From Shinisaurus crocodilurus (Eukaryota; Chordata; Lepidosauria; Squamata; Shinisauridae), in NCBI GenBank assembly GCA_021292165.1, contig CM037879.1, forward strand, positions 18,561,525 to 18,625,524: a stretch of 64,000 bases of DNA, in the 5' to 3' direction. The notes below the pieces were generated by a model. The model was not told where the DNA came from, ran no database searches, and saw only the letters and a list, made by a program, of their open reading frames with translations. Position 1 is the first letter of the stretch, and the number at the start of each line of letters is the position of its first letter. Positions 1 through 9,149 of the stretch are shown piece after piece. Position numbers and translations under genes: made by a program.

Positions 1-173
1 ATCCTCCTCCTCCTCTCCACTTTATCCTCACAACAACCCTGTGAGGTAGGTTAGGTTGAGAGTCAGTGACTGGCCCAAAGTCACCCAGTGAGTTTCATGG
101 CTGAACGGGGACTAGAACCCGGATCTCCTGAGTCCCAATCCAACACTCTCACCACTACGCCACACTGGCTCCC
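1..173 (-). mobile_element. SINE-A copy, cut by the window edge
   Basis: Reverse complement of the tRNA-derived SINE seen complete at 23594-23840. Visible parts in SINE order are GAGCCAGTGTGGCGTAGTGG (A-box region), the B-box-like GGGTTCTAGTCCCC, the GTGACTTTGGGCCAGTCACTGACTC body and GTTGTGAGGATAAA near the tail. The 3' tail lies beyond base 1. A tRNA-derived head implies RNA polymerase III transcription at birth; nothing suggests a coding role. Confidence 0.9.
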
Positions 174-199
174 AAATCGGTGAGATTAGCAGTTCGGTT

Positions 200-520
200 T
201 ATTATTATTTATATTTATTATTATTTATATTTATTTATCGCCCATCTGGCCGGCAACCGGCCACCCTGGGCGATGTACACAGAATAAAAGCAATAAAATA
301 CATTTAAAACAATATAAAAATTTTAAAATCTTAACCCACCTCATATTCCTGCCTGAACAACCAGGTTTTTAATGAACAGCGGAAGTTCAGCAGAGAGGGG
401 GCATGGCGGAGGTCACTCGGGAGAGAGTTCCACAGTACGGGCCCGCCACAGAAAAGGCCCTCTTCCTCATCCCCACCAGTCTAGCTGCTCTGGCTGAAGG
501 GACAGATCCTGCTGCATTAA
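200..520 (-). mobile_element. L2-type LINE 3' end
   Basis: On the minus strand a broken frame reads like the end of L2 reverse transcriptase (RKRAFSVAGP..., then the region that is normally LWNSLP). A 3' UTR follows, ending in GGGCGATAAATAAATATAAAT. Frameshifts and a stop are present, so it is a dead 5'-truncated copy. The AT-rich 205-240 stretch is its decayed tail. Confidence 0.75.
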
Positions 521-697
521 AACGAATGGGACTGTAGTGGCAGGATATTTGTGCCTAGACTTAGTTGTTCCATCAACATCCCTGGAATGCACTTCCAAGA
601 AAATTAACTATACTTACATATAAAGTAATAGAACAGGGATCTCCGTCTTGAAAAAGTTTACTCCGAAGGAAATCCTGGTGAAACATACTGTTGTTTA

Positions 698-804
698 CGG
701 TGCAATCCTCTGCACACTTACTTGGGAGTAATCCTATTGGCATCAATGGTATTTACATCTGAGTAAGTACACACGCGTTACAAGGATGCTTTGGGACGCA
801 GCCT
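698..804. mobile_element. MITE-2 copy
   Basis: Begins GGTGCAATCCTCTGCACACTTACTT and ends in a diverged inverse. The middle holds GGGAGTAATCC...ATCAATGG, the signature of a short inverted-repeat element found many times in this window. Non-coding. Superfamily not assignable from ends this diverged. Confidence 0.6.
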
Positions 805-892
805 AGAAAATGTGTCTTAAACCAAAGTAACACGCCTTAATTAGATCTGTCTGTCATGTAGGATGTATACACGCAGGAGATCCTCAAAGCAC

Positions 893-945
893 TAACCCTG
901 CAATCTAATGCACACTTACTTGGGAGTAAATCCCAGCCATTTAAA
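893..945. mobile_element. MITE-2 fragment
   Basis: One end only of the same short element (TGCAATCTAATGCACACTTA, GGGAGTAAATCC). The partner terminus is missing. Bases 520-690 and 810-890 around it hold nothing I recognise. Confidence 0.5.
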
Positions 946-1012
946 TGAGCCGGACATTTCTTGGCAGCCATGGACAGGATCCGCTTTTCAGTGAGTTGTT
1001 TAGCATTCCGAG

Positions 1013-1138
1013 GTTAGTATCCAATGTTAGTCTTACAAAGAGTAGACCCATTGAAATAAACTCAAATTAGTTGTGACTAACTTAAGTCTCATTCATTTCA
1101 GTGGGTCTACTGATAGTAGGACTAACATTTGATACTAC
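1013..1138. mobile_element. MITE-3 copy
   Basis: Inverted-repeat element. The left arm GTATCCAATGTTAGTC with AGAGTAGACCCATTGAAAT mirrors the right arm CATTTCAGTGGGTCTACTG with GGACTAACATTTGATAC. Non-autonomous and non-coding. The same structure recurs at 4827, 8366, 24563 and 54919. Confidence 0.7.
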
Positions 1139-1256
1139 CCCGAGCAACCAGTGTGTGTGTGTGGTTTCTAAAATCCCGGTTTAACAGGGTATTGGATGTC
1201 CTGAAATGATAGAAACACGCACACACCTGCCAATCGCTTTAATGCAGATTAAAATC

Positions 1257-1353
1257 GAAGGCTGCAATCCTATACACAGCCTTACCTGGAAGTAAGCCCC
1301 ATTGAAAATCATGGGTTTTACTTTTGAGTAGACATGCGTAGGGGATTGCGCCC
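1257..1353. mobile_element. MITE-2 copy
   Basis: Ends GCTGCAATCCTATACACAGC and ATGCGTAGGGGATTGCGCCC are inverse to each other around AGTAAGCCCCATTGAAAATC. It is short, palindromic and non-coding. Confidence 0.65.
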
Positions 1354-1539
1354 TAAGAAACCACTTCGAAGCAGGGCGTTTGAACATTACAGCCCTCCTC
1401 CTTCCTCCCATAAAGTTCTCTGCTTCTCTCCCCCCCCCCACCGCCTCCCACACACTCCCCTCCCCGGTTCTCTGCATACTCAAACGCTCTAGACAAGACA
1501 ACAAGAACAAACAACAACAAGAGGGTAAAGAGAAACAGA

Positions 1540-2280
1540 TGGTTGGAATAAGACGCGAGAGCGCGTTTTGCCTTGGGGGATTGGCAGTAACGAAGGGAGC
1601 GCAGACAGGGCTCGAAATCCCAAGTTTTTTGGCGGGGGCGGAGAAACGGTGCGTGTTGAGCGTGCGCGCCTCTCTGTGTGTATCGACCCCGCGATCAATC
1701 CGACAGTATTTGCAAACTTCGCCGCGCCAAAGTCTTCCTTGTTCAGAGAGCCAAAAGGCGGGAGGGCCGGTTTTCCATCTTCCTCCTCCTCCTCCTCCTC
1801 CTCGTCTTCCGAGCTTGATGACTAGAGATCGGGTTTCCTTGAATGGCTGCCCCCTATTTTCACAGCCTCCCACCACTAACCCGAGAGCCTGTTTCCTCGA
1901 CCTCAGTTAATGCCGTTGATTATTCCAAGATGACGAAGAAAGCGGGAGGCGCGCTGGTGGCTGGGCCCGCTGATTCGGAGCAGTCGCCTTATTACCCGCG
2001 ACGTCCTCCCCGGCTCAGGCGAGCGGGGAGAGGATAATCTTACAGCACGGCCTGCGGGAGGGGGAGGGGGCACGCATTGACTGACAGCTGAGCAGTCCTC
2101 AGAGGGGCACGATCCGGCCCAAACCTAGCACTTTCGGGCTGCCATCCCATGCACACGTCCGCTCGGAACCAGTCGGGCAGCTTCTCAGTAGATCTCCATC
2201 TGCAGCAATTTAGAGATGGGTTGGCCCAGGAGATCTCACCGGCTACCCTGGGAAGAGGGCAAAGCACATGCGGCTGGCAA
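1540..2280. promoter_or_regulatory. Candidate CpG island, non-repeat
   Basis: CpG-dense stretch (for example 1550-1740 and 1930-2060) not matching any repeat family seen elsewhere in the window. It includes a (CTC)n run at about 1781-1803. CpGs are usually lost from methylated intergenic DNA, so their retention suggests a germline-unmethylated promoter or enhancer island. A 35-codon frame opens at the ATG at 1930 and stops just before 2040; it matches no protein I know. Orientation, transcript and target gene cannot be read from the sequence. It could also be a diverged GC-rich transposon. Confidence 0.45.
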
Positions 2281-2299
2281 TGTGTTTCTGTTGCTTTGT

Positions 2300-2625
2300 A
2301 TATTTGTTTGTTTTTAGTTTAATTTAATACACACACAACATTTTATCTATATCAATATGAATTTTATTATGGATTGGGCTGTATATAAATTTAATAATAT
2401 ATATGTATGAATTTATATGTGTGCATGTATTTATATGTGTATGAATTTATATGTAAGGACATACACACATGACATTTCTTATGGATTCAGCTGTATATAA
2501 CTTTAATTGTGTGTGTGCGTGCGTGCATGCACATGTTTGTGTAATTCCTATATATAAATTCATACACTCACACACACTTCTCATTTGGGTGGAAAAGCAG
2601 AATATAAATATAAGTAAATAAAATG
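2300..2625. repeat. AT- and TG-rich low-complexity DNA with LINE-like tail
   Basis: Repeated ATGAATTTATATGTGTG-like phrases and a TGTGTGTGCGTGCGTGCATGC tract. The last 40 bases (GGTGGAAAAGCAGAATATAAATATAAG) resemble the 3' tail of an L2 or SINE-A element. Non-coding. Confidence 0.55.
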
Positions 2626-2772
2626 AAAATGGCACAACTGATGTATCAGATGGAGGTGATACAAAGTGTACCTGGCCAGGGATCCAGCATTGTTCAGGAG
2701 CAATGATGGATCCCTGGTCAGGAACACATTTTATCACCTACATCTGATATGCCAGTTGTGCTCTCTTCATTT
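2619..2772. repeat. Long imperfect palindrome (fold-back element)
   Basis: Two arms of roughly 70 bases mirror each other about position 2696. AAATGAAAATGGCACAAC matches the inverse of GTTGTGCTCTCTTCATTT. Inside, CAGATGGAGGTGATA and CCAGGGATCC pair with TATCACCTACATCTG and GGATCCCTGG. Single copy in the window, so it could be a MITE of a family not otherwise sampled, or a local inverted duplication. Confidence 0.7.
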
Positions 2773-2785
2773 CACAAACACAGCT

Positions 2786-2808
2786 CTGTCTGTCTGTCTG
2801 TCTGTCTA
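2786..2808. repeat. (TGTC)n microsatellite
   Basis: About six uninterrupted TGTC units. Confidence 0.9.
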
Positions 2809-2838
2809 TCAGGATTCCCCAAGATAGCTTACATAAAG

Positions 2839-2930
2839 GAGGAGGAGGATCATGTATGCTGCCTTGGGTTCATTGCAAGAGAGGAAAAGATGGGATATAA
2901 ATGTAATAATAAATTAATAAAATATATAAC
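2839..2930 (+). mobile_element. SINE-A 3' end
   Basis: GGAGGAGGAGGATCATGTATGC, TGCCTTGGGTTC and the ATATAAATGTAATAATAAAT tail match the 3' third of SINE-A. The tRNA head is absent. Confidence 0.75.
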
Positions 2931-3243
2931 TACATTAGGATTGTTTCTACCTCCTCCTCTGACAGGTAATATTCCTCTGTCTGGGATAGCATATCCGCCT
3001 ATCCAAACCCCTGCTCTCATTAGGTCGTTATGACTATCCCCATCACTTTTTATCCTGACTCCTGGCAATTGGGGGTCCCTTGCCCTGACTTCCTTTCCCC
3101 TAGGACTGCAGGTCTTTTCAGTGGCCAAGGGCAGAGAGGGAGGATCAAGGTGCAGCAGCAGCAGCTAGGTCTCAGTGGATGTTCCCTTGCCTGGCTTTGT
3201 GTTCCTCCATATCCACTTCAGACCTGTTCATTCATAGAATCAG

Positions 3244-3245
<2 letters not shown>

Positions 3246-3314
<69 letters not shown>
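3246..3314. repeat. (ATT)n microsatellite
   Basis: About 23 near-perfect ATT units. A likely length-variable locus. Long poly-leucine or poly-isoleucine frames across it are artefacts. Confidence 0.97.
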
Positions 3315-3365
3315 TTGCTACTGCTACCACTATTACTAGTACTACACTTTTCAAGTGATCAAAAT

Positions 3366-4806
3366 TGAGAAGGACCGCCGCCGGTCCTTTACCACAAGAA
3401 TGGGAGCTCCGCAGCTCTTTTTGACAGCTCGGAGTTCCCGCTTGCAATCCCCGGTTCAGCTGGGGTGGCGAACACTGGAATTTAGCACGGAGGCAAAGTG
3501 AAACTACACTTCAGCCTAAAGTGAAAGCGAGTTTATTTAAATAGTAAACAAGACAAATTGGAAAGAGAGATAAGGGAATTGAAATTGACAAGAGGAAGTA
3601 CCTTGTTACACACAGTCAGAACTACAAAACAACAAAGAACCTAAGATGTTCTAAGCCAGTGATGGCGAACCTATGGCACGGGTGCCACAGCTGGCACGCA
3701 GGGACCTCTCTGTGGGCACTCGAGCCATTGGTCACCAGATCGCGAAAACACCGCCCCCTTCTGCAAAACACTAATGATCTTGTTCTTTCTCACAGTGTGG
3801 AACAGAATGATTTTATTCTAGAATTCCTGTTACAGAATTCTTTTCTACATTGTTATCACATTTAAAAGATTTTGAAGAATGATGCACAGAGCATGGCTTT
3901 GATGCAAAGCCCTAATAGTTGACCTGAGTGCTGCATGTGTTGCAATCAAACTAACGGAGTATGAGCCAAGGTTTGACAAATTATCAGCATGCATGCGATG
4001 CAATAGCAAAATCCACATTAATTGTGCAAAAGCATGTCCAATGCAAACTTTTACCTAATGCAGTGTTTGCAGTCCAAGACATAAAGTGTTTAAAATGTGT
4101 TAAGCATGTTTAGTTTTCTTGTTTATCTTGCTCATCCTAGTACAGGTTGACTTTTACTTTTACTAATCTGACACCTGTAGAAGCAGGGAAAAGATCTGGA
4201 GTAAAGCTTGCCCCATACAATTTCAGTCTGGCATATTACAAGTTGAGAATCCCTTATCCAAAAATACATGTGCCTAATTATTTAAAAAGTTTGTATAAAT
4301 TCCCTTCAGGCTATGTGTACATGTAGTACTATAATAATTTTTTGAGTTGATTTTTTTCCCCAACAAAAACTGTGTCATTGAAAGCTCTGTTATTGTGTTT
4401 TCTTTTAAGACAAAAGATGTTAATTAGTTCGGACAACTGTATGAGTTGTTTTTCTAAAACTAAAACCTCGGTATTCAGGTTTAATTGCAGTGTTGGCACT
4501 TTGAAATAAATAAGTTGGTTTTGTGTTGCAGTTTGGGCACTCGGGCTCAAAAAGGTTCGCCATCACTGTTCTAAGCTAACACCAAAGAATCTACCCTAGT
4601 CTAAAACTAGTAATCAGAAGAACTTACAGCAATGTACCCAGGCACTCCACTTGGGGGTTGAATGTCCGGGCTGGCCTGAGCCGATGCTGATAGGAGGAAC
4701 CATCATTATGTAAATGTGCTGCGGACTGGGCTCTCCTGCTCCAGGCGGAGATTATGCAGGTGGAATGTGAGGCAAAGTGTATGTTCCATCAGGCTTTCTC
4801 TCCACA
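3366..4806 (-). mobile_element. Probable solo LTR, split by a hAT element
   Basis: Read on the minus strand, with the hAT at 3657-4568 removed, this is a block of about 520 bases. It starts TGTGGAGAGAAAG, carries an AATAAA signal in TATTTAAATAAACTCGC, and ends GGCGGTCCTTCTCA, so it has TG...CA ends. AAAAT precedes it at 3361-3365, and AAAAT recurs at 4808-4812 with one extra A, compatible with a 5-bp retroviral-type target duplication. No internal genes or second LTR are present, which is the state expected after recombination between two LTRs. Family unknown. Confidence 0.6.
3657..4568. mobile_element. MITE-5: 912-bp hAT element, complete
   Basis: Terminal inverted repeats CAGTGATGGCGAACCT and AGGTTCGCCATCACTG, flanked by a perfect 8-bp duplication TTCTAAGC at 3649-3656 and 4569-4576. 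These are hallmarks of the hAT superfamily. The interior has only short open frames, so it is non-autonomous. A near-identical copy of 920 bp lies at 40733-41652. It inserted into the LTR above and is therefore younger. Confidence 0.93.
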
Positions 4807-4826
4807 AAAAATACTTCCCATACATT

Positions 4827-4943
4827 GCATTGGATTCAGCCTTACCTAAGCTTAGAGTAGACCCACAGAAATCAATGGGATTTAAGTTAGTCAAGACTGA
4901 CTTGTCCCACTAATTTGAATGGGTCTACTCTAACCATAGCTTA
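4827..4943. mobile_element. MITE-3 copy
   Basis: CATTGGATTCAGCCTTACCT, AGAGTAGACCC and GGGTCTACTCTAACCATAG form the inverted arms around AATCAATGGGATTTAAGTTA. Confidence 0.7.
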
Positions 4944-5036
4944 CATTGCAAAACAATATGTGTCTACTTAGAGGTAAGCCCCACTGAATTCAATGGGACT
5001 TACTCCCAGATAAGTGTGCATAGGATTGCAGCCTAA
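4944..5036. mobile_element. MITE-2 copy
   Basis: Arms GTAAGCCCCACTGAATTC and GAATTCAATGGGACTTACTC pair, followed by AAGTGTGCATAGGATTGCAG. It abuts MITE-3 directly. A small triplication of TCTAAATCTTAACAGATAAG follows at 5035-5095. Confidence 0.7.
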
Positions 5037-5098
5037 GTCTTAATAGATAAGTCTAAATCTTAACAGATAAGCCTAAATCTTAACAGATAAATCCATTA

Positions 5099-5355
5099 CA
5101 GTAATACCTTGGATTGCAAGTAACTTGGTCTGAGAGCATTTTGCAAGACAAGCAAAAATTTTAAATTTTTTTGACTTGATAAACAAGCAAGGTCTTGCAA
5201 GACAAGGTAGGGATGTAACCACTTGCCTCGAGTGCGCGTAGTGGACCGAAATTGGCCCCACTCATGCCCACCAGAGACTCGCTTTGATATAAGAGTGTTT
5301 TGGATTACAAGCACGGTTCCAGAACGAATTATGCTTGCAATCCAAGGTATTACTG
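5099..5355. mobile_element. MITE-4: Tc1/mariner-type element
   Basis: Ends CAGTAATACCTTGGATTGCA and TGCAATCCAAGGTATTACTG are perfect inverted repeats and sit between TA dinucleotides (5097-5098 and 5356-5357), the target duplication of Tc1/mariner transposons. 257 bp and non-coding. Related copies lie at 23219 and 34499. Confidence 0.92.
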
Positions 5356-5360
5356 TATCT

Positions 5361-5515
5361 AAACAATCCTCATAATGATCTTGTAAGATAGGCCAGTATT
5401 ATTATTCCCATACTACAGATAATGGGGCTGCAGTTAACAGAGCACACCTAGTTTAAGGCTGCCTAGTGAACTCATGGGACAGGTGAGATTTGAACCCCAG
5501 ATCTTGTGGTGCATG
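5361..5515 (-). mobile_element. Ancient MIR-like SINE
   Basis: CAATCCTCATAATGATCTTG, TATTATTATTCCCATACTAC, AGATAATGGGGCTGCAG and GTGAGATTTGAACCCCAGA follow, in order, the reverse complement of the MIR/CORE-SINE consensus (the last piece is the B-box side). Strong divergence indicates great age. Attribution is from memory of the consensus layout, not an alignment. Confidence 0.6.
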
Positions 5516-5541
5516 GCTCATACACTTAGGTCCTATGGCAA

Positions 5542-5652
5542 GGATGGACCATCTGTGGTCCTCCAGATGTTGTTGGACTTCAACTCTCATCGCCCCCAGC
5601 CAGCATGGCCAAAGATCAGGGTTGATGGAAGTTGGAATCCAACATTTCCGCA
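5542..5652. mobile_element. Diverged MITE-1 copy
   Basis: GGTCCTCCAGATGTTGTTGG and CAACTCTCATCGCC mirror GATGGAAGTTGGAATCCAAC, the fold-back pattern of the family seen sharply at 9259 and 35502. The termini are eroded. Confidence 0.6.
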
Positions 5653-5659
5653 CCCCCTG

Positions 5660-6455
5660 TCCTACAGTGACTCTTTTGCAGTCCTTCCCTTGTTAACAGC
5701 AGTGAGACATGGTAAGAGAGAAGCCCAAGGCACTTTTGAGGACCTTGAATGAAAATGGTTTTAGCTAAAACTGCAGGTGTTCAGACACCATCAAGTATGC
5801 ACCATCAAGGTATGTAGGTCTGCCCCACAATTTATTTGAGTAACATGGCCCTCGAAGAGGCATAGTGGCCCATATGGAGGTCATTATGTGAGAAGATTTC
5901 GTTGTTTAGAGAGACTGATGTTTGGCATCTCCTTTGACTCAGGAGTAAAGCACTGCAATTCGACAGGACTGGGCCAAATAGAAACATCATGTTGGTACTA
6001 AAGGAAAGTTCAGATGACAGAAAAGCTTAAGCATCGAGATAAATCAAATGTGTGTCATCTGAAACTAAAGTAGATTTCACAGTCTTCTTTTACCTTAAAA
6101 CATTATTTGTTATAGTGCCATAGAGTTGTAATTATTGTAATAACAAATACTAATTATTAGTTTGGTGTGGGATCAAAATAACTCCCGTCAAATTATTTAA
6201 ATAAATAAAAAAAATCGACTATCAATAACTTTCTAATAAAAGAGAATTGGTTGAAACATACAAAATATGAACAGGACAAAGAATTTGATTTGTTGCATAT
6301 GGGAAGAAAATTGTGTGTAGAGTTTTGCATGCATTCCCTGTTCTACAGTATCATTCTTTTGCCAGCTTCTGATGATGCACAGTAAATAGAAAAGTTGGGC
6401 ACAGTCCTGCAAAAGTGCATACTTTTAAGCTTCATTGATTTCAGTGGCAGAGAAT
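5660..6455. other. No recognisable feature
   Basis: Unremarkable sequence, AT-rich towards 6100-6300. No ORF of substance, no repeat shared with the rest of the window, no splice-like exon I would defend. Confidence 0.5.
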
Positions 6456-6459
6456 TAAA

Positions 6460-6632
6460 CATTTATTTATTTATTTATTATATTTATACCCCATCTTTTT
6501 TCCTGCAAGGAACCCAAGGCAGCTTACATAATCCTCCTCCTCTCCATTTTATCCTCAAAACAACCCTGTGAGGTAGGTTAGACTGAGAGTCAGTGACTGG
6601 CCCAAAGTCACCCATGGCAGAGCAGGGACTAG
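6460..6632 (-). mobile_element. SINE-A copy, head missing
   Basis: Starts with the inverted tail (TTATTTATTTATTATATTTATA), then CTGCAAGGAACCCAAGGC, CAACCCTGTGAGGTAGGTTA and AGTCAGTGACTGGCCC. It stops inside the body, so the tRNA-like promoter part is gone. The 230 bases after it hold nothing recognised. Confidence 0.9.
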
Positions 6633-7264
6633 CCATGTGCTTAACTGTCCCATTCAGCTCAGTGGAACTTTGAATTTTTTCATAGATTCATAACTTTGGC
6701 TGTTCATGCCCATTGTTGACCCAAAAAATTAACAGCGGGCATTTTTCAACTATAATTGTCATGATTTGTGAACTGCTGGACGATATATATTTTTCTTCTT
6801 TGTGAATAGACAACATTTACGGTATTTCTTCAATGGGGCTTTTTAAAAGGTTGACCCTTGCTTCACTCCTCCCTGCTCTCTGTTAATCTCCACACTTTCT
6901 CTGTGTAACTGATATTCCTGAGTTGCAATGAATTGCCTTGGAAAAATATTAAATTTGCAAACTGCAGATAAATAGTACTACACACATTCTAGGCAACCTT
7001 TGAGGCATTTGAGGTGGGGGTGGAGGAAAGGAGGTCATACTTGCTAATCGCCTTATAAATAGGGCATTTATGCCGCACTCAGTCCAGAGTAGTCTTAAGA
7101 CAGTATGGTCAGATGCCAATAGATGCAGTTCCTGCCAGTAGTCTGCTGTGTATGAATTGTAATGGTAAGAAAGGTACAAATTTGGATAGTGGTGAAATCT
7201 ACAGAAAGGATACAGTGAAATGGACAGACATCACTGGAAATCAATTACAGGAACAATCTAGGGC

Positions 7265-7331
7265 AGTGTTCTCCAACCTTGGGTCCCCAGATGTTTTTGG
7301 CCTACAACTCTCAGCATGCCCCAGCCAGTAG
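7265..7331. mobile_element. MITE-1 half element
   Basis: CAGTGTTCTCCAACCTTGGG through CAGCATGCCCCAGCCAG is one complete arm without its partner. It is followed by three imperfect direct copies of ACCCCTAGATCAG up to 7385. Confidence 0.75.
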
Positions 7332-7368
7332 ACCCACTGAACCCCTAGATCAGTGAACCCCTAGATCA

Positions 7369-7525
7369 GGCTAGAACCCCTAGATCAGTGTTCTCCAACC
7401 TTGGGCCCCCAGATGTTTTTGGCCTACAACTCCCAGCATGCCCCAGCCAGGGGCATGCTGGGAGTTGTAGGCCAAAAACATCTGGGGACCCAAGGTTGGA
7501 GAACACTGATCTAGGGGTTCTAGCC
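7369..7525. repeat. Near-perfect 157-bp palindrome built on MITE-1
   Basis: Arms of 76 bases surround a 5-base centre (AGCCA, 7445-7449) with about one mismatch. The symmetry runs past the MITE ends (CAGTGTTCTCC / GGAGAACACTG) into host-like flank (GGCTAGAACCCCTAGAT / ATCTAGGGGTTCTAGCC). A normal transposon copy would have direct, not inverted, flanks, so a local inverted duplication is implied. Confidence 0.9.
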
Positions 7526-7601
7526 AATGTCAGTCCCACTTAAGTCCCATTCATTTTAATGGGTCTATACTTATTAGGACTAATGTTGGATACAATCCTA
7601 G
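7526..7601. mobile_element. MITE-3 partial
   Basis: Right half only: CTTAAGTCCCATTCATTTTA, GGGTCTATACTTATTAGGAC and ATGTTGGATACAATCC. Confidence 0.6.
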
Positions 7602-7865
7602 ACTAGTACCATTTCCCACGTTACAGTGCTGGTAGGGTTATTAATTAATCCACAGATTATTAGGATACTTGCAGATAGAAACCGATTCCTTTTTTCTTCT
7701 TCAGTGCAGCTGATAGGGATGGGTGTTTGGCTCATTTTTGGTAAGAACTTAACAAAAACTGCAAATTTCTTTATAAATGTGATAGAACAAAAATGAATAT
7801 GGATGAAAGAAAAGCTGTCCATCCAGGCAGCAGGTTTTGAATGAATCCCTGTATATTATTCAACC

Positions 7866-8099
7866 ATGGTTAGAGTGTTGGACTGGGACTCGGGAGATCC
7901 AGGTTCTAGTCCCTGCTTGGCCATGAAACTCACTGGGTGACTTTGGGCCAGTCACTGACTCTCAGCCTAATCTACCTCACAGGGTTGTTGTGAGGATAAA
8001 ATGGAGAGGAGGAGGAGGATTATGTAAGCCGCCTTGAGTTCCTTGCAGGAAAAAAGGTGGGTTATAAATATAATAAATAGAATAAAAAAATAAATAAAA
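7866..8099 (+). mobile_element. SINE-A copy
   Basis: GGTTAGAGTGTTGGACTGGG, a B-box-like AGGTTCTAGTCCCT, GTGACTTTGGGCCAGTCACT, TAAGCCGCCTTGAGTTCC and an ATAAATAATA-type tail. Lacks only the first 20 or so bases of the head. Confidence 0.92.
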
Positions 8100-8103
8100 T
8101 GTT

Positions 8104-8337
8104 GGGGGTGCTGAATTCAAGTTGCCACTTCTTTTTTCTGACAGGCTCCTCATCTTTAACAGCAACATAGCAGGCAGGTACAACAGGGCCCTCTCCATGC
8201 TGGGAATAGCTGTACCTATTGAATTTGGCCAGTTATCAAAATTTGCAAATTTCTTCGTAAACTGGACTGAAAGAACTTGACATTTAAAGAATTCAGAAGT
8301 GGGAGAAAGCAAAACTGACAGATTCATCCATTCCTAG
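8104..8337. mobile_element. Dispersed repeat shared with 45620-45922
   Basis: GGTGCTGAATTCAAGTTGCC, GGGCCCTCTCCATGCTGG, ATAGCTGTACCTATTGAATT and GTGGGAGAAAGC all recur at 45620-45922. The end TCATCCATTCCTAG resembles MITE-9 termini. Likely a non-autonomous DNA element; superfamily unsure. Confidence 0.6.
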
Positions 8338-8365
8338 TGGGGAGAGCTCCACTTATTTATTTAAA

Positions 8366-8484
8366 ATGGGTTGGATCCAGGCTTTACTTAGAGTAAACCC
8401 ATTGAAATCAGTGGGACTTAAAAGTTAGTCATCATGATTTCAGTCTCATTTATTTCAATGGGTCTACCCTAAGTATGATTAAAG
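8366..8484. mobile_element. MITE-3 copy
   Basis: GGTTGGATCCAGGCTTTACT, GAGTAAACCCATTGAAATCA and the mirrored TTTCAATGGGTCTACCCTA give a clear inverted-repeat element. Confidence 0.75.
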
Positions 8485-8577
8485 GTGCAATTCTATGCAA
8501 ATTTAGACAGAAAAAAGGCCTACAACTCCCAGCATGCCCAAGCCAGCCATCTAAACTTGCATAGGATTGCACCCTAA
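8485..8577. mobile_element. MITE-2 copy with MITE-1-like core
   Basis: GTGCAATTCTATGCAAATTT and ACTTGCATAGGATTGCACCC are the inverted ends. The core carries GGCCTACAACTCCCAGCATG, also present in MITE-1. The shared core suggests one element captured part of another, or a common ancestor. Confidence 0.7.
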
Positions 8578-8582
8578 GTCTC

Positions 8583-8755
8583 AATCCAGTGGAACATGTA
8601 TACCCTGCCTTTCCTCAAGGTGGCTTACAAGAACGATAAAACACAATAAAAACAGTAAGCTACAAAAAGTACAAACAGTAATAAAAGCCAGCAATAAAAC
8701 TATTTTTAAAAATTGCAATAAAAAACATAATAAAACACAATAAAAGGTCAGAGTT

Positions 8756-8758
<3 letters not shown>
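8583..8758 (-). mobile_element. LINE-like 3' end (L2 type)
   Basis: CCCTGCCTTTCCTCAAGGTG and the A-rich AATAAAA-studded run look like the reverse complement of an L2-like 3' UTR and tail. Diverged, no coding trace. Confidence 0.5.
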
Positions 8759-8800
<42 letters not shown>

Positions 8801-8804
8801 AGAT

Positions 8805-8848
<44 letters not shown>

Positions 8849-8849
8849 A
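8759..8849. repeat. (AC)n then (TTG)n microsatellites
   Basis: About 20 AC units (8759-8797), a short AGAGAGAT link, then about 15 TTG units (8804-8849). The second tract is the expanded tail of the neighbouring inverted SINE. Confidence 0.95.
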
Positions 8850-9053
8850 TTGATAATAATATCCCACCTTTTCCCTGCAAGGAATCCAAGGCAGCTTACA
8901 TAATCCTCCTCTCCATTTTATCCTCACAACAGCCCTGTGAGGTAGGTTAGGCTGAGGGTGACCCAGTGAGCTACATGGCCGAGTGGGGACTAGAGGAACA
9001 GGATCTCCTGAGTCCCAGTCCAACACTCTAAGCACTACACCACACTGGCTCTC
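8850..9053 (-). mobile_element. SINE-A copy
   Basis: CCTTTTCCCTGCAAGGAATC, CAGCTTACATAATCCTCCTC, CCTGTGAGGTAGGTTAGGCT and, at the head end, CACTACACCACACTGGCTCT. A deletion removes part of the GGGCCAGTCACTGACT block. Confidence 0.9.
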
Positions 9054-9149
9054 AATTACCATATAATTATGGTAGGCAAACAATATAGTCCAGCTTGTAT
9101 AACATTCAATCCATATCTTCACTCTTCTAATGACACACATACCTGGCAC

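Noticed and set aside
1181..1910. Overlapping frames of 231 and 176 codons on opposite strands near the CpG-rich region
   Set aside because: Both run through poly-C, (CTC)n and a MITE-2 end; no conserved motif, and both strands are open together because of composition.
3030..3368. Frame with a long poly-leucine stretch that could look like a membrane segment
   Set aside because: It is the (ATT)n microsatellite read in frame.
7113..7331. 72-codon frame ending in a transposon
   Set aside because: The C-terminal third is MITE-1 sequence and the rest has no motif.
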